Shown here: positions 13,400-25,849 of the stretch, piece by piece
Layout: each line of letters starts with the position of its first letter
Numbering within the stretch: position 1 is the stretch's first letter
Position numbers and translations under genes: made by a program
NCBI GenBank assembly: GCA_012295275.1
Contig: CM022670.1
Coordinates: forward strand, 7,034,661-7,098,660
Reading direction: 5' to 3'
DNA length: 64,000 nucleotides
Source of the DNA: Chrysomallon squamiferum
Lineage: Eukaryota > Mollusca > Gastropoda > Neomphalida > Peltospiridae
Notes under the pieces: model-generated
The model's database searches: none
The model's input: only the letters and a program-made list of their open reading frames with translations
Told to the model about the DNA's origin: nothing

Positions 13400-13960
13400 T
13401 TCTCGTAATAAATTAAAGTCGACGGTCCATGTGGTCAATGGATGTAATTACTAAGGTCGTGTAACAGTCATAGAAACTCGACAAATTGCTGTACGTGTGC
13501 GGCAGTTGACCCGTCTCGAACCCGGAGCGGGTACGGGGCTGGGGCTGGGTGTAGGCGATAAATCACTGAGTCAATAAAACAAAGAACGAAAATGCGACGA
13601 GAAGAAAACAACAAGAAAAACGATTCAAGACAATTACAGAGTAGAACAGTTTCTTTTGATAACCTCGTTCTCGGTACATCTCAATCTCGCGCCGAGGTCA
13701 GAGGTTAATTTGAGTGCCACGTGACCTGCGAGTGGACATCGTAAATCACGTGATTTAATGATACACCTGTAAAGTGTGTGCGTGAAGCGGCCAGCGAACG
13801 CATTACTCACTCAGAGGTGTTTTGTCAATATTGGTTTTGTTTGTTTGGTTTGACACTTTTTTGTTTTCTGTTAATACAATTGGTAATTGCTAACACGATG
13901 ACCTCTGACACGTCGTAACGCGCATGTCTGTGACAGGTCCTAATTAGCGCGTGCCTTAAT
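13400..13960. promoter_or_regulatory. Candidate cis-regulatory island: G4 motif, E-boxes, DR1-like site
   Basis: A complex, CpG-containing island. It carries a canonical four-run G-quadruplex motif at 13529-13549, E-boxes CACGTG at 13718-13723 and 13747-13752 (the second inside the 14-base palindrome AAATCACGTGATTT), and a nuclear-receptor DR1-like AGGTCAGAGGTTA at about 13695-13707. The motifs are seen; the regulatory role is inferred from their density. Confidence 0.4.
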
Positions 13961-14959
13961 TCAACTTTTTGTCTTCTGCTAAAACTTGCCTTCTTTGGTC
14001 GCAAAAGTGACATTTTCAAGTTTGATTTTGTTTCGGGTTGGGGTGGGGAGGAAATGTAAGGGGAAGGAAAATCACAACTAACAGTTCAAATATGACGAGC
14101 TGATAGCCAAACCAAAATTCAGTTTGGACTTAAAATATTAGAATGTCACATGTTGGTAATGTTTAATATTAGAAAAAAAAAAAAAAAAAAGAAGAACCTA
14201 AATTAAGATATCGGCACAGATTTATAATTTCGAACTAACCAATATATTTCTATTGTTTATTTTAAACCCCTCCGAAAATCAATTATCTCACTAACTGTTT
14301 ATCACCCAAGCGTATGATTTTTCATATCACTCATGATGGCAACAACTTAGCTGATTACACATTTAGCAATAGGCCGCTTTTAGGCAGAACCCACAGAATT
14401 GAGCGTTCTGCTTGTACATAACGTGATACGAAACAAACTGAAACGCTGGTATCAAATTTCAATCTTACGTGTCTACACTATACTACACGATATCTACAAA
14501 GTCCATTCTAAATGTTCATCAGTCCATGATCATTAAAAAACAAAATTATGTTTAAAATAATTCCCTAAATTATATTTTTCTGAATATAGAGGACTTGCTG
14601 TTTTTAAACATGGGGTTATTTTTACATTAAAAAGAAACAACACAATAAGAAATAATTCTTCTTTAAGGATCATTCATCTACCAGACGCAGCCAGTTTTAT
14701 TTGCTTCACTCTCTCTTTACCTAACTTTACTTCATCTTTCTCCAATAGTTTCTTTTTCCAAATCTCTCGATTTTTCCTAGGTTCTTTCTTTATCTCTATA
14801 CAATCTACCTTTCTATCGATTCGTCTGTCTTTCTGTGTGTCTCTCTACATTTTTTTTTTTTTTTTTGACAAAAGTCTGAAAGACAGATAGACACATACCT
14901 AATTCCATGTATTGTTCCAAAAACATATAATTACTGTCACACATTTTGACCAATGAAAA
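13961..14959. other. AT-rich spacer
   Basis: Short A/T runs only, including poly(A) at about 14174-14190 and poly(T) at about 14850-14866. No coding or RNA signal. Confidence 0.4.
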
Positions 14960-15570
14960 CCGTCTATTTACTAATTCCTAATCGATCTCTATACCTCGAC
15001 CTCTGACCTGAAATCCAATAACGAGTACAGGTCAGACTCATACGTAGTAATGGCTTTCGATCTGACGTGGACATGTTAAGTTTATAAAAATACTAATTAG
15101 TTTACACCATTGTTGATGGCCATGGGTCAGTCACGCGGTCTTCTCGCGGAGCAATTACATCCCCGGTGTCAGAACTATAGCAAAAGCGCGTGCCGGCGCG
15201 TGCCAGCCCGCGGAAGTTTGTACACCAAAAAATAGTGCCGGAAAAATATATGCGGGCAAGACGTTATTACTTGCGGAAATCTCATTTCTTGACGTTTACA
15301 AAACACAGCTTATTCGTTAATTACCTTCAAATGGATTTGCTATGTTTAGTCAAGAGTCTTGTGTGTTTTTTTGCCATAATTGGTGTCCTATGGACGCGCA
15401 TGGGCTCATCGGGGCGGAAGTAATTGAAAAGTAACATTTTGAGGTGAAACTCTGCCCCTGGCCCGGCCCGGCCTGGCCTCGCTGAAAAAAGGCGACTTAC
15501 GTGTGCGTCACGGTTGTGTTTGAAAGCGTGTTAGTTTATGAAAAGTGTGTTAGTTTATGAAAACGTGGTA
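14960..15570. promoter_or_regulatory. Candidate cis-regulatory island with tandem TTTATGA sites
   Basis: CpG-rich sequence ending in a 19-base tandem duplication (15526-15544 and 15545-15563) in which each copy carries TTTATGA, the caudal/Cdx-type consensus. A 10-base GC repeat (GCGCGTGCC twice) lies at about 15186-15205. A 77-codon ORF has no domain. A link to Cdx is inference. Confidence 0.4.
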
Positions 15571-15656
15571 CGAGGAGAAGAGAAAGGAAGACTCAGATTG
15601 CGAGAAAGTGAACAATAAGGTCAAAACCAACAACGACGTAATGTTCGTAACATATA

Positions 15657-15796
15657 TAGATAGTTAGATCGATCGATCGATCGAACGACAGAGAGACATA
15701 CATACAAACATACAGACAGACAGATAGATAGATAGAAAGATAGACAGCAGACAGACAGATAGATAGACATATATAGAGACAGACAGACAGACAGAC

Positions 15797-15863
<67 letters not shown>

Positions 15864-15879
15864 TAGATATGGATGGATA
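15657..15879. repeat. Compound (GATC)n/(GATA)n/(GACA)n microsatellite
   Basis: About 220 bases alternating GATA and GACA blocks with a short GATC start; Bkm-like simple repeat. Confidence 0.95.
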
Positions 15880-16689
15880 GAAAGAGGTATTCTTATATTA
15901 TAATAATAATAATGATAATTATTATTATTATTATTATTGTTGTTGTTATGATTATTGTTACTGTTATTAACAATATCTCAGTAAAACAGTTTCAAATAAA
16001 TTGCTAATTAACTGGTTGATGTATAAATCACCATTAATTCATGGCAAGTGGAAGGAGTTTAGACCCATCCTATCGCTGCTGAAAGTAATCAAACATTTTT
16101 CATTCATTTTAGTTTTTCAAAAATTCCCATCACGCTACACTTTTCACACATCTCTGCCTTGTTTAAAACAGGTAACCTCAGATGACCTGGGATGATATTA
16201 ACTTCAATTTGCAAAAATCCTTATGTCTATGATATATATATATATTTTTTTGAAATAATCTGTAAAATACTGTCTAATAACTGTGATATTAGTTTATTTT
16301 TTGTACAGCTAATTTCCATGTATTTCTCTCACTTGTCATAAACCAGGTGTTATGGATTTTCCAAAGAATTATAAAGATTTTTGTTCTTTCTTTAGACTTA
16401 TTGATTGTTCTGAAAAATGTAACAATGTCATCTGTGGACAGTGCTCGTGTACCTAAACACGGTTTAATAGGAGAAGAAGAAGAAGAACAACAACAACAAC
16501 AACAAAACCGTGAAGAAGATGATAACAAATATGATGAAGAAAAATATTATCTAAACATTAATAATAACAGCCTTAGAAACAACAACAACTACCAAGAGAA
16601 CAAGAACAAGAAAAACAGGAAGAAAAGAGCAACAGAAAACAGTATGTAATAGGTGTCTAATAACTGTACTATGTTTGTTAGTGACAAAA

Positions 16690-17140
16690 AAAAAAAATTC
16701 GAGTCTGTGTGAAGGAAGAAGAAATATAACTTAACAATGGATACAAGGCATTATTTTTCGTTCAGCAGCAAAGAATATTTTACATTCACCTACTCATAGA
16801 CATGACGCGAAGACAAGTCTAGACAAAAGCTCAGAAGAAAAAAAACGAGTCAGCTTTTCTTACACTAAACTGTATCGTGTCAAAACGTTACGCCTCGCAT
16901 TTCTCAAGTACATAAACACTTGACTGATCCCCTACAGCATCTTTTACTTTCCTATTTAATTCACAGATACAGAGCAGATTTACCAGAGAGAATTACATCG
17001 ACCTGTGTCCAGTTACTTAATTACACCTTCTCTGCTGTGTGGCAGATCAGATGTGTGTCAGTTAAAATGTGTGATGAGAAAATTTCAACAGAAAATTAAT
17101 ACTTCAGTGTTTCTACATTGGTTACGTCTCCAAGCTTGTT
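16690..17140. other. Mixed-composition spacer
   Basis: Moderately complex sequence with no ORF and no splice structure. A short serine/glutamine/asparagine ORF just upstream (16347-16649) is built on GAA and CAA repeats. Nothing certain is seen. Confidence 0.25.
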
Positions 17141-17400
17141 AGTGTTAGATCCTTGGTCTAGTTCAAATACATTCTTAATATATGAAAGGTATACCTCATA
17201 GAGTTGTTCATTTGAAACAAGAGTTCTGTTTTTATAGATATAATTTCTATATCATTTTTTTTTATGTTTTTGTTTTTTAAAGACTGTTGATGATGACAAT
17301 TATGATGATAATAATTACAATGATGTTGATGATGATTATAATTATAATTAGTTGAACATTACCCTAAAATAACTGTTTATGAGGGGAATTATTTGTTTTT

Positions 17401-17435
17401 TTCTTCTTCTTCTTCTTCTTCTTCTTCTTCTTCTT
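17401..17435. repeat. (TTC)n microsatellite
   Basis: About 12 perfect TTC units. Confidence 0.95.
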
Positions 17436-17929
17436 GTTTTTATTTGTTATTTATTTCAGTTTTTCGAAGTAAATATATTAATATAAATGCTTCTTCATTT
17501 ATATTTAATATTTCTAACATTTTAATGTTATAATTTTAATATATTTTTCTTGAACTATCATTAAACTTGAATCAGAGATGCAAGTATCGTGTAATAAAAA
17601 CACAATATATCATTTTAGCTATAAACTTTATTTCATTAAACTGGTGCAGGGTCCAAAATATATATACTTTATTGTTCATGCAGAGATGAATTCTATTTAT
17701 CACGAAAAAAAAAAAATAATAATAATAATAATAAATAATAAATCTAATTTTATTGATATGATTAGTTTTATTTACGAATCACAAGATTACTAATCATTCA
17801 CGTGTGTTATACACCTAATAAAAACAAGCCCCGACATGCACAAACTAATCCCATTTCTCTTTTTATCTTCCTAATATTATCACTGTTTTCAGGACATCTT
17901 CATTTTTTTTTTGTTCTTTTATCTACATC

Positions 17930-18330
17930 GTGCATGAGAAAGTAACGAACATCACCTGAAGCGTCGCCGCATTATTAACACAACTACGTGGACAGCAGCT
18001 CGACGTAAAGATATCCGCTTACACACCAATCAGTTTTACTCCAGCTGCCTCCAACACAAGAGAGCTCCGCATGACGTCACGTCCGCTCGTGTTTTATCGC
18101 GTCGTGGTCACTCGGGTTTCTTTATCGATATCGCTATGGCGACTTTGAATTAATGATAAAAAAATTTAATATAAATATTTTCCGATTGAAAAACGCTAAA
18201 TAATTTGCTTTTGTGTGGTCGAGTTATTACGACCCCCTTCCTTCGTTATTTCCTTTCTGACCTGTACATCATTGCAGTTTCCGTTTTATTAACTTGTGTT
18301 CTGAAGACAATGCTGGAACCGCCCTCGTCT
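17930..18330. promoter_or_regulatory. Promoter-like island: CCAAT box and CRE
   Basis: CpG-rich sequence with a CCAAT box (ACCAATCAG, about 18025-18033), a consensus CRE TGACGTCA at 18072-18079 and a TATCGATATCG patch near 18123. The CCAAT-to-CRE spacing of about 45 bases is promoter-like, but no ORF or splice site follows on either strand. It could be an enhancer or the promoter of a non-coding transcript. Confidence 0.35.
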
Positions 18331-20400
18331 GCTCCTTAAATTTTTTAACAAGATTTAGAAGAGAGATATCAAATTCCATAGAAATAAATTATCTACAAAC
18401 ACAATATACAGCACGCCATCAAAACCTCGTTAAAACGCAGAAAGGAATTTTTATGTTCGGACTTTAAAATAAATACGAAATGAAATAAAAATTATTACAT
18501 TAAGAATCAGATGTTTCCGAGGACAGCTGTTTCGTAGTTTTAATTTTTCAGATATCTACAAACATGATGTATCACAGTAAAAATCATACGATGCTTAGTG
18601 ACGAAGTTATAATTAAAAATGCACTGATGTTTTTATAGCGACTTAGAAGAACAGTTAGAGTGAGAGTAATAAATATTACAATAAATACAGTTTCCAACAA
18701 CAAATAATTCTGATAAAAGAAGCCTCGCCATAAATAATAGTCTATAATGTTCAGTTGTAAGCACCTCATTTAAATAAAAGTCAAATATATACAAATTTAT
18801 CTAAATATGTACATATAACAAATGATTAATACGCAAAAACAACAACAACAACAATAAAAAAATGATTTAGCTGAGAAAATGGGAAATGTGGATAATGGAT
18901 ACTCAACTTTTAAAATAAGAGATAAAATATAAAATATAATAAAGCTGTATGCCGTATCATCATTATTCTGTGTAACTCCTATTTGTCATGAGGAGAAATT
19001 TTTCATTTCATGCACCCATAGACAGCCAATTTATTTTTTTTTTTTTTTTCTCTATTTGCATTTGTTATCCATCATTTTAATTTTTACCAGATGTAATTAA
19101 TATTTGAAATTTTACTTTGAAAAAAATTCCAGAAACATCAAACTACATCTCAGTATTTAATTTATTGACTGGTAGCTGTCGTTTAAAATGTGAAACTGAT
19201 ATCCACTGACCACTGTCCAGATGAAATTGAAATCAAAAGTAAAAAGGAAAAAAAAAAGAAAAAAGTATTATCAACATAAATATTTTTATAACGCTGACGA
19301 GATTGTATAAAATTTCAAACATCGATTATTTTCACTTTTGATTTTAGCGATGTCTGCTTCGAAAACCTTTACTTTATAAGAACCAATTTCACTATCTCAG
19401 TTTAATTTTCCGATTTGACAATCCCAGCTTCATGATCTTAAGTTGCATATCAATATGTCATATTTGATCATTTCTGATAGTCAATCTTGATTTGAAATAA
19501 AATAATGATAATAATCTTCAGTGACTAAACCCTATTAGTTAATCCCCACTTGACAATCCTGCTGGATAATCTTGCAGCGCAGATTTTCAATGAGTAATCC
19601 CATCACGTGTCTTCTTTAAAACTACAAACCTTCATTTATATCTGTCAGAAACACAGCAGGTGATTTCCATACCCACTTCAGACGTTCTTGAACCATTCAT
19701 TAAAACCAAGACTCTATCCATGTCAAATCCTTTATTACCTATTGTTTATTATGATATGTATTTAACTTCTTTGCGTATCTCTGATGCTTCTCGCCAAAAT
19801 TTTCTTCTGTTTTTTCTTCTTCCTTTTTTTACTAGCGCTGATACTTACTTCCAGTTTGCAACGTGCAGTTAAACAGTCTGCAGATTAGTTTAAGCTAATA
19901 ATTTTAGTGCAACTCTAAACTTAATCTTCTAGAGCAGATGTTGCACACTTATACCCCCGATTTCCTAATTCTCATTCTTGTTCAGGTCGCCTGATTTTTA
20001 TTTCAGATAAACCTGCCTCGCTGAATGATGTTGGTAAGCGGTTGTAAGTCGAGATGGCGCTCTCGTTGATTTCAGCAGCCTGTTGTTAAATATGCAAGAT
20101 GTTTTGTTGTATGAAATTATCTTGTTTTTGCATTGTGATGGTTCCTTGTTATCTCTGTTCGAAGCAGGAAAGTAAATGTATGTTTGTTTGTTGTTTTTTT
20201 TAAATGTAAAAAATTAAATAAATAAATTTCAAAATATAAGAGGTCAGTTAGTATAGGACTTAAAGAAAAATTTGAACAAAACCAATATTCTTAATTCTGT
20301 GTTTTGCATTTTATTTTATTTTGTTTTGATTTGTTTTGTTTTGATTTGTTTTGTTTTATTTACTTATTTATTCATTTATATATTTATCTGTCTATTTGCC
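18331..20400. other. AT-rich spacer
   Basis: No coding signal. One CACGTG at 19604-19609. Short ORFs have no domain. Confidence 0.4.
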
Positions 20401-20407
20401 TATGTAC

Positions 20408-20452
20408 CTATCTCTCTGTCAGTCTATCTATTTATCTATCCATCTATCTATC

Positions 20453-20492
<40 letters not shown>

Positions 20493-20516
20493 TCTGTCTG
20501 TCTGTCTGTCTGTTTA
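20408..20516. repeat. (TCTA)n/(TCTG)n microsatellite
   Basis: Alternating TCTA and TCTG blocks, the complement type of the GATA/GACA array at 15.7 kb. Confidence 0.95.
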
Positions 20517-20658
20517 TATAATCTTTCTGATATTCTGTGTATTAATTTATTTGTTTCTCGGGAGGGTTTTTGTATTTTCATTGTCTCTTTTGTTGGTGTT
20601 TATTTGTTTGTTTATATACGATTACTATTGTTTTAGTTTACAACAGAACATCGTCGTT

Positions 20659-20659
<1 letters not shown>

Positions 20660-20712
<53 letters not shown>

Positions 20713-20734
20713 ATTATTATTATTATTATTATTA
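20660..20734. repeat. (GTT)n followed by (ATT)n
   Basis: About 17 GTT units run straight into about 8 ATT units, then a poly(T) run. Confidence 0.95.
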
Positions 20735-20939
20735 ACCAAATTTTTTTTTTTAATATTACGCTACAAGCGACCGAGTTATTTGCGGTCAAACTTAATAACA
20801 GAGTTGGCTAATCTTTCCAAGGCTCAGTCAGTGAGAATTCTTTTGTTGCTTTCTGCCATGTTAAGTTTCTAATTATCACTGTCCGATCGTTTTCAGATAC
20901 TCTTTGAAAAAAATAAAATTGAAAAAACAAAAAAACACT

Positions 20940-21740
20940 TCATGTTGACGTGAGGCAATCGGTTAACCGACAACGTAAACGATATACTGCTACGACAACG
21001 GAGGAAAATTTTCAATAAATTTTAATTATACATTTTGACACTGACGCATGAGAGTGGAGCGAGCATTCTACGTGTTTCCCCCACGAACAAAGCCCACGTG
21101 TACAAACATAAATGTCGCCACTGAATGCGCGATCATGTGTTGGTTTCTTTCAAAACACATCCCATTGATTTTTGCGTCAGAGAAACATATATTTAAATTT
21201 TGATTGGTACTACGAGCGGTTTTAATGAAGTCACATTTTATTATCTTGTGCGGTAATCCCTGCACGTGGAGAGAGTGTATGAAAATCGGAGCCGAGAAAC
21301 CACAGTTCCACGTGAAAAAAAAAAAAAAAAAATGAAAAAACATTTCCTTCGTTAATTTCATTTCGTTTTAATGCTTACATCGGTTATGAAAAGCTCGGAG
21401 ACCCCATACACTGTAATTACCGCTAATCCTTCGCCTGGAATCCCACGTTTTGCTGCGGTCTTTAGTGCTGTATCACGTAACACATGAACGCAATTTAATA
21501 TCGAACCATTTTCATAAATGTTCCCGTCATCGTTTGCATAAAACAAATTAAAATGGTGTCAATAACTTAACGCAATCCGGGGATTTCTCTGTCGGAAACA
21601 ACAACATTTGTGTACAATGGTAGGTCTGCGACAAGGCGGGCCTCTTTCGCCCTTTCAATATTCACCAAGTGTAATCATATTATTCGTTTCACTGACCTCG
21701 GCCGACCCATTTGAAGAGATTTCCTCGGCGAACAGCGGCG
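20940..21740. promoter_or_regulatory. Candidate cis-regulatory island with three E-boxes
   Basis: CpG-rich island with the 12-base palindrome TCGGTTAACCGA at 20959-20970 (an HNF1-like GTTAAC core) and three CACGTG E-boxes within 220 bases (21095-21100, 21263-21268, 21309-21314). Minus-strand ORFs crossing it have no domain. It lies about 5 kb upstream of Gsx. A regulatory role is inference. Confidence 0.4.
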
Positions 21741-21899
21741 ATCAGAAACATTAGCTGTGTTAAATAATGTGTGAACATACCACACTTTAATTGGCCGGTC
21801 TTTGATGAAGTGGAGAGGTGAGGGGAAAAGGTGTTAAAAATTAGAAGTCGGTCGATTAAGTATTTCAGAGCGAGCGCGGACTATAAACAGACACCTTTG

Positions 21900-24200
21900 C
21901 AGGTCAAGGTGATGGCGGTGACTGGAAACTGTAACGTGTTGTAATATTAAAAAAAATAATAATAATAATAAATTAAGAAAGAAAGAACTTGAGACTGAGA
22001 AAAATAACAATGAAAGACTAAAACTATTACTGGTGTTAAGATGTGTCTCTAAAACGAATCTCCAGTGAGTCCAAAGAATCACGGAAAAATATTTTTTATG
22101 ACAAAAGCAAAGGAAAAAGCTGAGATAAGAAATTAATTTCTTTTATTTTCTCCGCGTTCCTTCTTTGTCTCCCTCTTTCTGTTTCTCTTTCTGTCTTTTT
22201 TGTTTTATCTTCTTTGTCTCTTTCTGTTTCTTTTTCTACCTTTATTATTTCTTTCTCTGTCTCTCTATATTTTTTCTGTTGTGTTTAATTCCTTCTCTGT
22301 CTACCTCTCTCTTTCTTTTCTGTTTATTTCCTTCTGTCTCTCTGTCTTTCTATATTTTTTTTTTCTTTTTCTGTCTGTCTCAATTTCTCTTTCTGTTCTT
22401 TTTATTTCATTGTCTGCCTTTTTGTCATTGTTATTCTTCCTATCCATACCATTCTCACTACCTTTCTATCTTTCCTTCCAACAACTTTCTTTTTTCTTTA
22501 TAGAAATTATAAAACAATAACAACAATCAAATGCACAAAAGAGGCGAAGGAATAAAAATAAATAAGTAAAAAAAAAAAAAAAAACACACACAGACAAAAA
22601 AAAAAAAAAAAGAAGAAAAAAAAAAAAAAGAAAAATGGTCAAGATAAAACACACATCCATGCAGATAGTGAGATTGCTGAATCGGATTTGCAGGTAAAGA
22701 TGTCAGACTGAAGGGAACACCCATAAAACACGTGAAACAAGATGCACTCACATTAACCCGGATTACCTCTACCTTGTGATCATCCTACAACAACAGCTTA
22801 CCTGAAATACATCCTCGTTTTCAACCAGTAATCTCCTGCCTACAAGATTTACTAAATTTCTCCAATAATGCAGCTGGGGGACAACAAAAACATACATTAT
22901 TATTATTTTTTATTTTTTACAAGAGATAAAAATCCTCAACACCGGTTAAAATGACAGGCGGATTTTTTTGTATACGGGACAATAAGTTAGGCCTAACGAG
23001 GTTTCGAGTATTTTTGTCTTTTGACCATGGTCTTAGAGACAAGAAACACATTGGCGTAGTCCTGTGTTTAAAGTCATAAAAAGACCGTTAAAAGAAAATT
23101 AAATTTAGAAATTTAATATAACCAGATAATAAAATGTACAATTCGTAATTACTGTAAACGAGATGAAAGTACAGTTATAATTGTAGAAATGGAATTATGG
23201 TATTAGCTTAACAAACACAGTTTTAAAAGATTTACGATTTTATTGGTTTTAAATAAGAACGTTTCCACTGTTTTATTTTATGGCTGGCTGAGATTATATT
23301 TATAAACTACTGTTATAAGGACTGTCTTTTTTTGTTCTTTTAACGACAAAGATACCTTTTTAGAATCACAATTTACGATTAGCTAATATACAAATAATTG
23401 TTTTGACAGTACACAATGATTTCATTTTAAGCAGTAAAATGGAAAATAATTTTTTTTTTTCGAAAATCTAAACACACACGCGGTTTTCACATAAAAATTA
23501 ATGTTTTACTGTTAGTTAAGATATAACATTACATATACATCAGAAATTTATATTTCAAAAATAAACAGGTAATGTTTAAATAATTTTTATTCATTTATTT
23601 TCACTTTGATGTATTTAAAACAATTTATTTAGTATATTTCTTTGAACAGCTTTATGTTAACTTTAACAAGAAGCAAACAAAATATTTATTTGGAAGTGTA
23701 TAAAATACGTTTAAATATTTGTACCACAGTTATATTTTAACAAATCATCTGTAAAATGTACACATTTTGTTTAGGACATTAGTTTTATTTACATTCGAAT
23801 GCACAAAGGCAAGTTAGATTCTGAGTTACAAACTCAACGATAACCTCAATCTGATCTACTAGAAATGTTTGTATCAGTCTGAATATTTTTTTTTTTTTTT
23901 TTTTTTTTGAAGATACTTCGACATATTTTCAAAAATAACAATAAAACACTAACTTTTCATTTTCGAATAATGCTGATATTAAAAAGGTAAGTTGTTGTTT
24001 TGTTTCTTAAATTGTTTTAGAGCTGTATGACAAAGTCAGAGTTTTTTTTTATTTTTTTTTTTTTTTTTTTATAACGAAGGTAAAATTTCAGGCTAAGGAT
24101 CATTCTAGGATACAGACACGAATATAGTGTGGTTTTAGAAATAACTGAAAACTTTTCCATTAGTTTTAAGTTAAATCAAACAAGACTCCTAATCCCAGTT
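21900..24200. other. AT-rich spacer with pyrimidine-rich patch
   Basis: A (T/C)-rich decayed TCTTT/CTGTCTC patch at about 22140-22500 and A-runs at 22568-22630 create ORFs of no meaning. Poly(T) runs lie at 23887-23908 and 24049-24070. One CACGTG at 22729-22734. No gene is seen. Confidence 0.4.
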
Positions 24201-24229
24201 TAAATATTCTTCTGCAGATCGTCTGATAC

Positions 24230-24740
24230 ACGCATCTCGACTCAGTTTGCTTCACTTAGCGCGACGGGAATATAGTCCCGCAAACAAAAACATATTTTAA
24301 TGACAAAACACCCAGTTTTTACAAACGTTAATCTCCCAAATGGACTGCACATGTATCATAAAGCGACAGGAAGCGTATTTATGCATCTTTTATTCTACAT
24401 ACAAATTGGCTGTATCGCCATGGTCAGCGCAGAATGCCGACCGGGCACGTGTTCGGGGTGCTCTCACATCGAGTGAAAATGCGGACACGGACCGCGTTAA
24501 AGGAGTTCGATGTTCAGTCTATTATCGAGTTGTAAACAGTCTATTCTATCCAACATCGACGTGGGTGAAGAGAAACTCTAGAAGAAAAAATAATGGAATA
24601 CTTCGCTTTGTGTTTGATCAGCAACGATCCCGAACGCGCGCACGAGGCGTTTAATTCCTGTCACTCGGACCATGACGTGTCGGTTTGACGTCACAGGCAC
24701 CGTGTTCATGGCACGTGCACGAATTGAAGCTAATTTCAAA
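24230..24740. promoter_or_regulatory. Candidate cis-regulatory island upstream of Gsx
   Basis: CpG-rich block about 1.7 kb upstream of the Gsx start with CACGTG at 24446-24451 and 24712-24717 and a CRE TGACGTCA at 24686-24693. A 104-codon ORF (24340-24654) crosses it, but it is basic and repetitive in RAR/TRA and shows no domain, so I do not call it a gene. Confidence 0.4.
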
Positions 24741-24769
24741 TAGAGATTTTTCATTTTTCATTTTACCGA

Positions 24770-25308
24770 ATCATCATCATCATCATCATCATTATTATTA
24801 TTATTATTATTAGTTAGTTAGTTAGTTAGTTAGTTAGGTTGTTAGTTTCATTTTTGAAAATAAAATAGCAGTAGTAATTGTTGTAGTAATTGTAGTAGTA
24901 GTAGCATTAACAGTATAATAATTGCAGTTATAGTATCAATGGTAGTAGTAGTAGGGTAGAAGTAACGGTGGGAGCAGTAGTAGTAGTATAACAGCAGTAG
25001 TTATAATAATAGTAGAAGTAATAGTAGATTTAGTAGCTGTAGTAGTAGTACAGAAACTAGTAATACAGTATTGTTGTAGGTAATGACTGTGTCACTAGCT
25101 GTAAGTAAAATAGTGGAAAGTGTAGAAATAATACCAGCAGACTGAGTACAAGTAGAAAATTAAAAACAATATAACAAACCTCAAAAACAAAAATCAGTTA
25201 TTATAGTACGTGTTCATGCAAGTTCTTAATTAAATACAAAAAAAGTTGAAATTAAATAATACAAATAATAACAACATTTATTATTATTACCATTACTACT
25301 ACTACTAC

Positions 25309-25343
<35 letters not shown>

Positions 25344-25345
25344 AT
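24770..25345. repeat. Cluster of trinucleotide and AGTT arrays
   Basis: Contains (ATC)n(ATT)n(AGTT)n at 24770-24838, a decayed AGT field at about 24868-25035 and TAC/ATT arrays at about 25290-25340. Confidence 0.85.
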
Positions 25346-25582
25346 TGTTGTTGTTGTTGTGGTTGTTATTATTATCAAAATTTAAAAAACCTACATTTTC
25401 TATTTACAAAAGAAACCCCTCAGAATTTCTTTGTCTATTTTTTATTATTTGAACTTTAATGTGTGTGCGTGTGTGTGTTTGTTGGTGAGTAATAATTCTT
25501 TAACATGAAGTCTGTATTTATAATTACCTCACTGTCTTATTCTTTAGAAAACTAATTTTGTACATTTCTTGTAGTTGCAAAT

Positions 25583-25649
25583 AAAAAAAAAAAAAAAAAA
25601 AAAAGAAATAAAGAATATTACTGACATTTGTCATCTATAAAAAAATGGG

Positions 25650-25680
<31 letters not shown>
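25583..25680. repeat. Two poly(A) runs
   Basis: A-runs at 25583-25604 and 25650-25680, separated by ordinary AT-rich sequence. Confidence 0.9.
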
Positions 25681-25681
<1 letters not shown>

Positions 25682-25849
25682 GGAGAGAAAAAAATCCTGA
25701 TTCCAGACTGCATGTCTGTCTGTCTGTGTGTCAATGATAATTATTTCCGAGAACTCAAAATAAACTTCTTTACTTTCTTAAATTCCACCCAAAGTGTCAG
25801 CGCACCATCTATAATTAACTCAAATTAGGAAAAGCATCTACAGTGTTGT

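Noticed and set aside
13514-13524. Perfect B-box-like GGGTTCGAGAC on the minus strand, considered as a tRNA gene
   Set aside because: No A box or acceptor stem at the required distance; the G/C runs alongside explain the match.
20272-20872. Long overlapping plus-strand ORFs rich in Leu, Ile, Val and Ser
   Set aside because: They are translations of TCTA/TCTG, GTT and ATT arrays in three frames.
24340-24654. 104-codon ORF upstream of Gsx
   Set aside because: No domain, no splice partner; a CpG-rich island lowers stop-codon frequency enough to explain it.
24810-24838. (TTAG)n run considered as telomere-like sequence
   Set aside because: The unit is TTAG and not TTAGGG, is only about six copies long, and lies between ordinary microsatellites.
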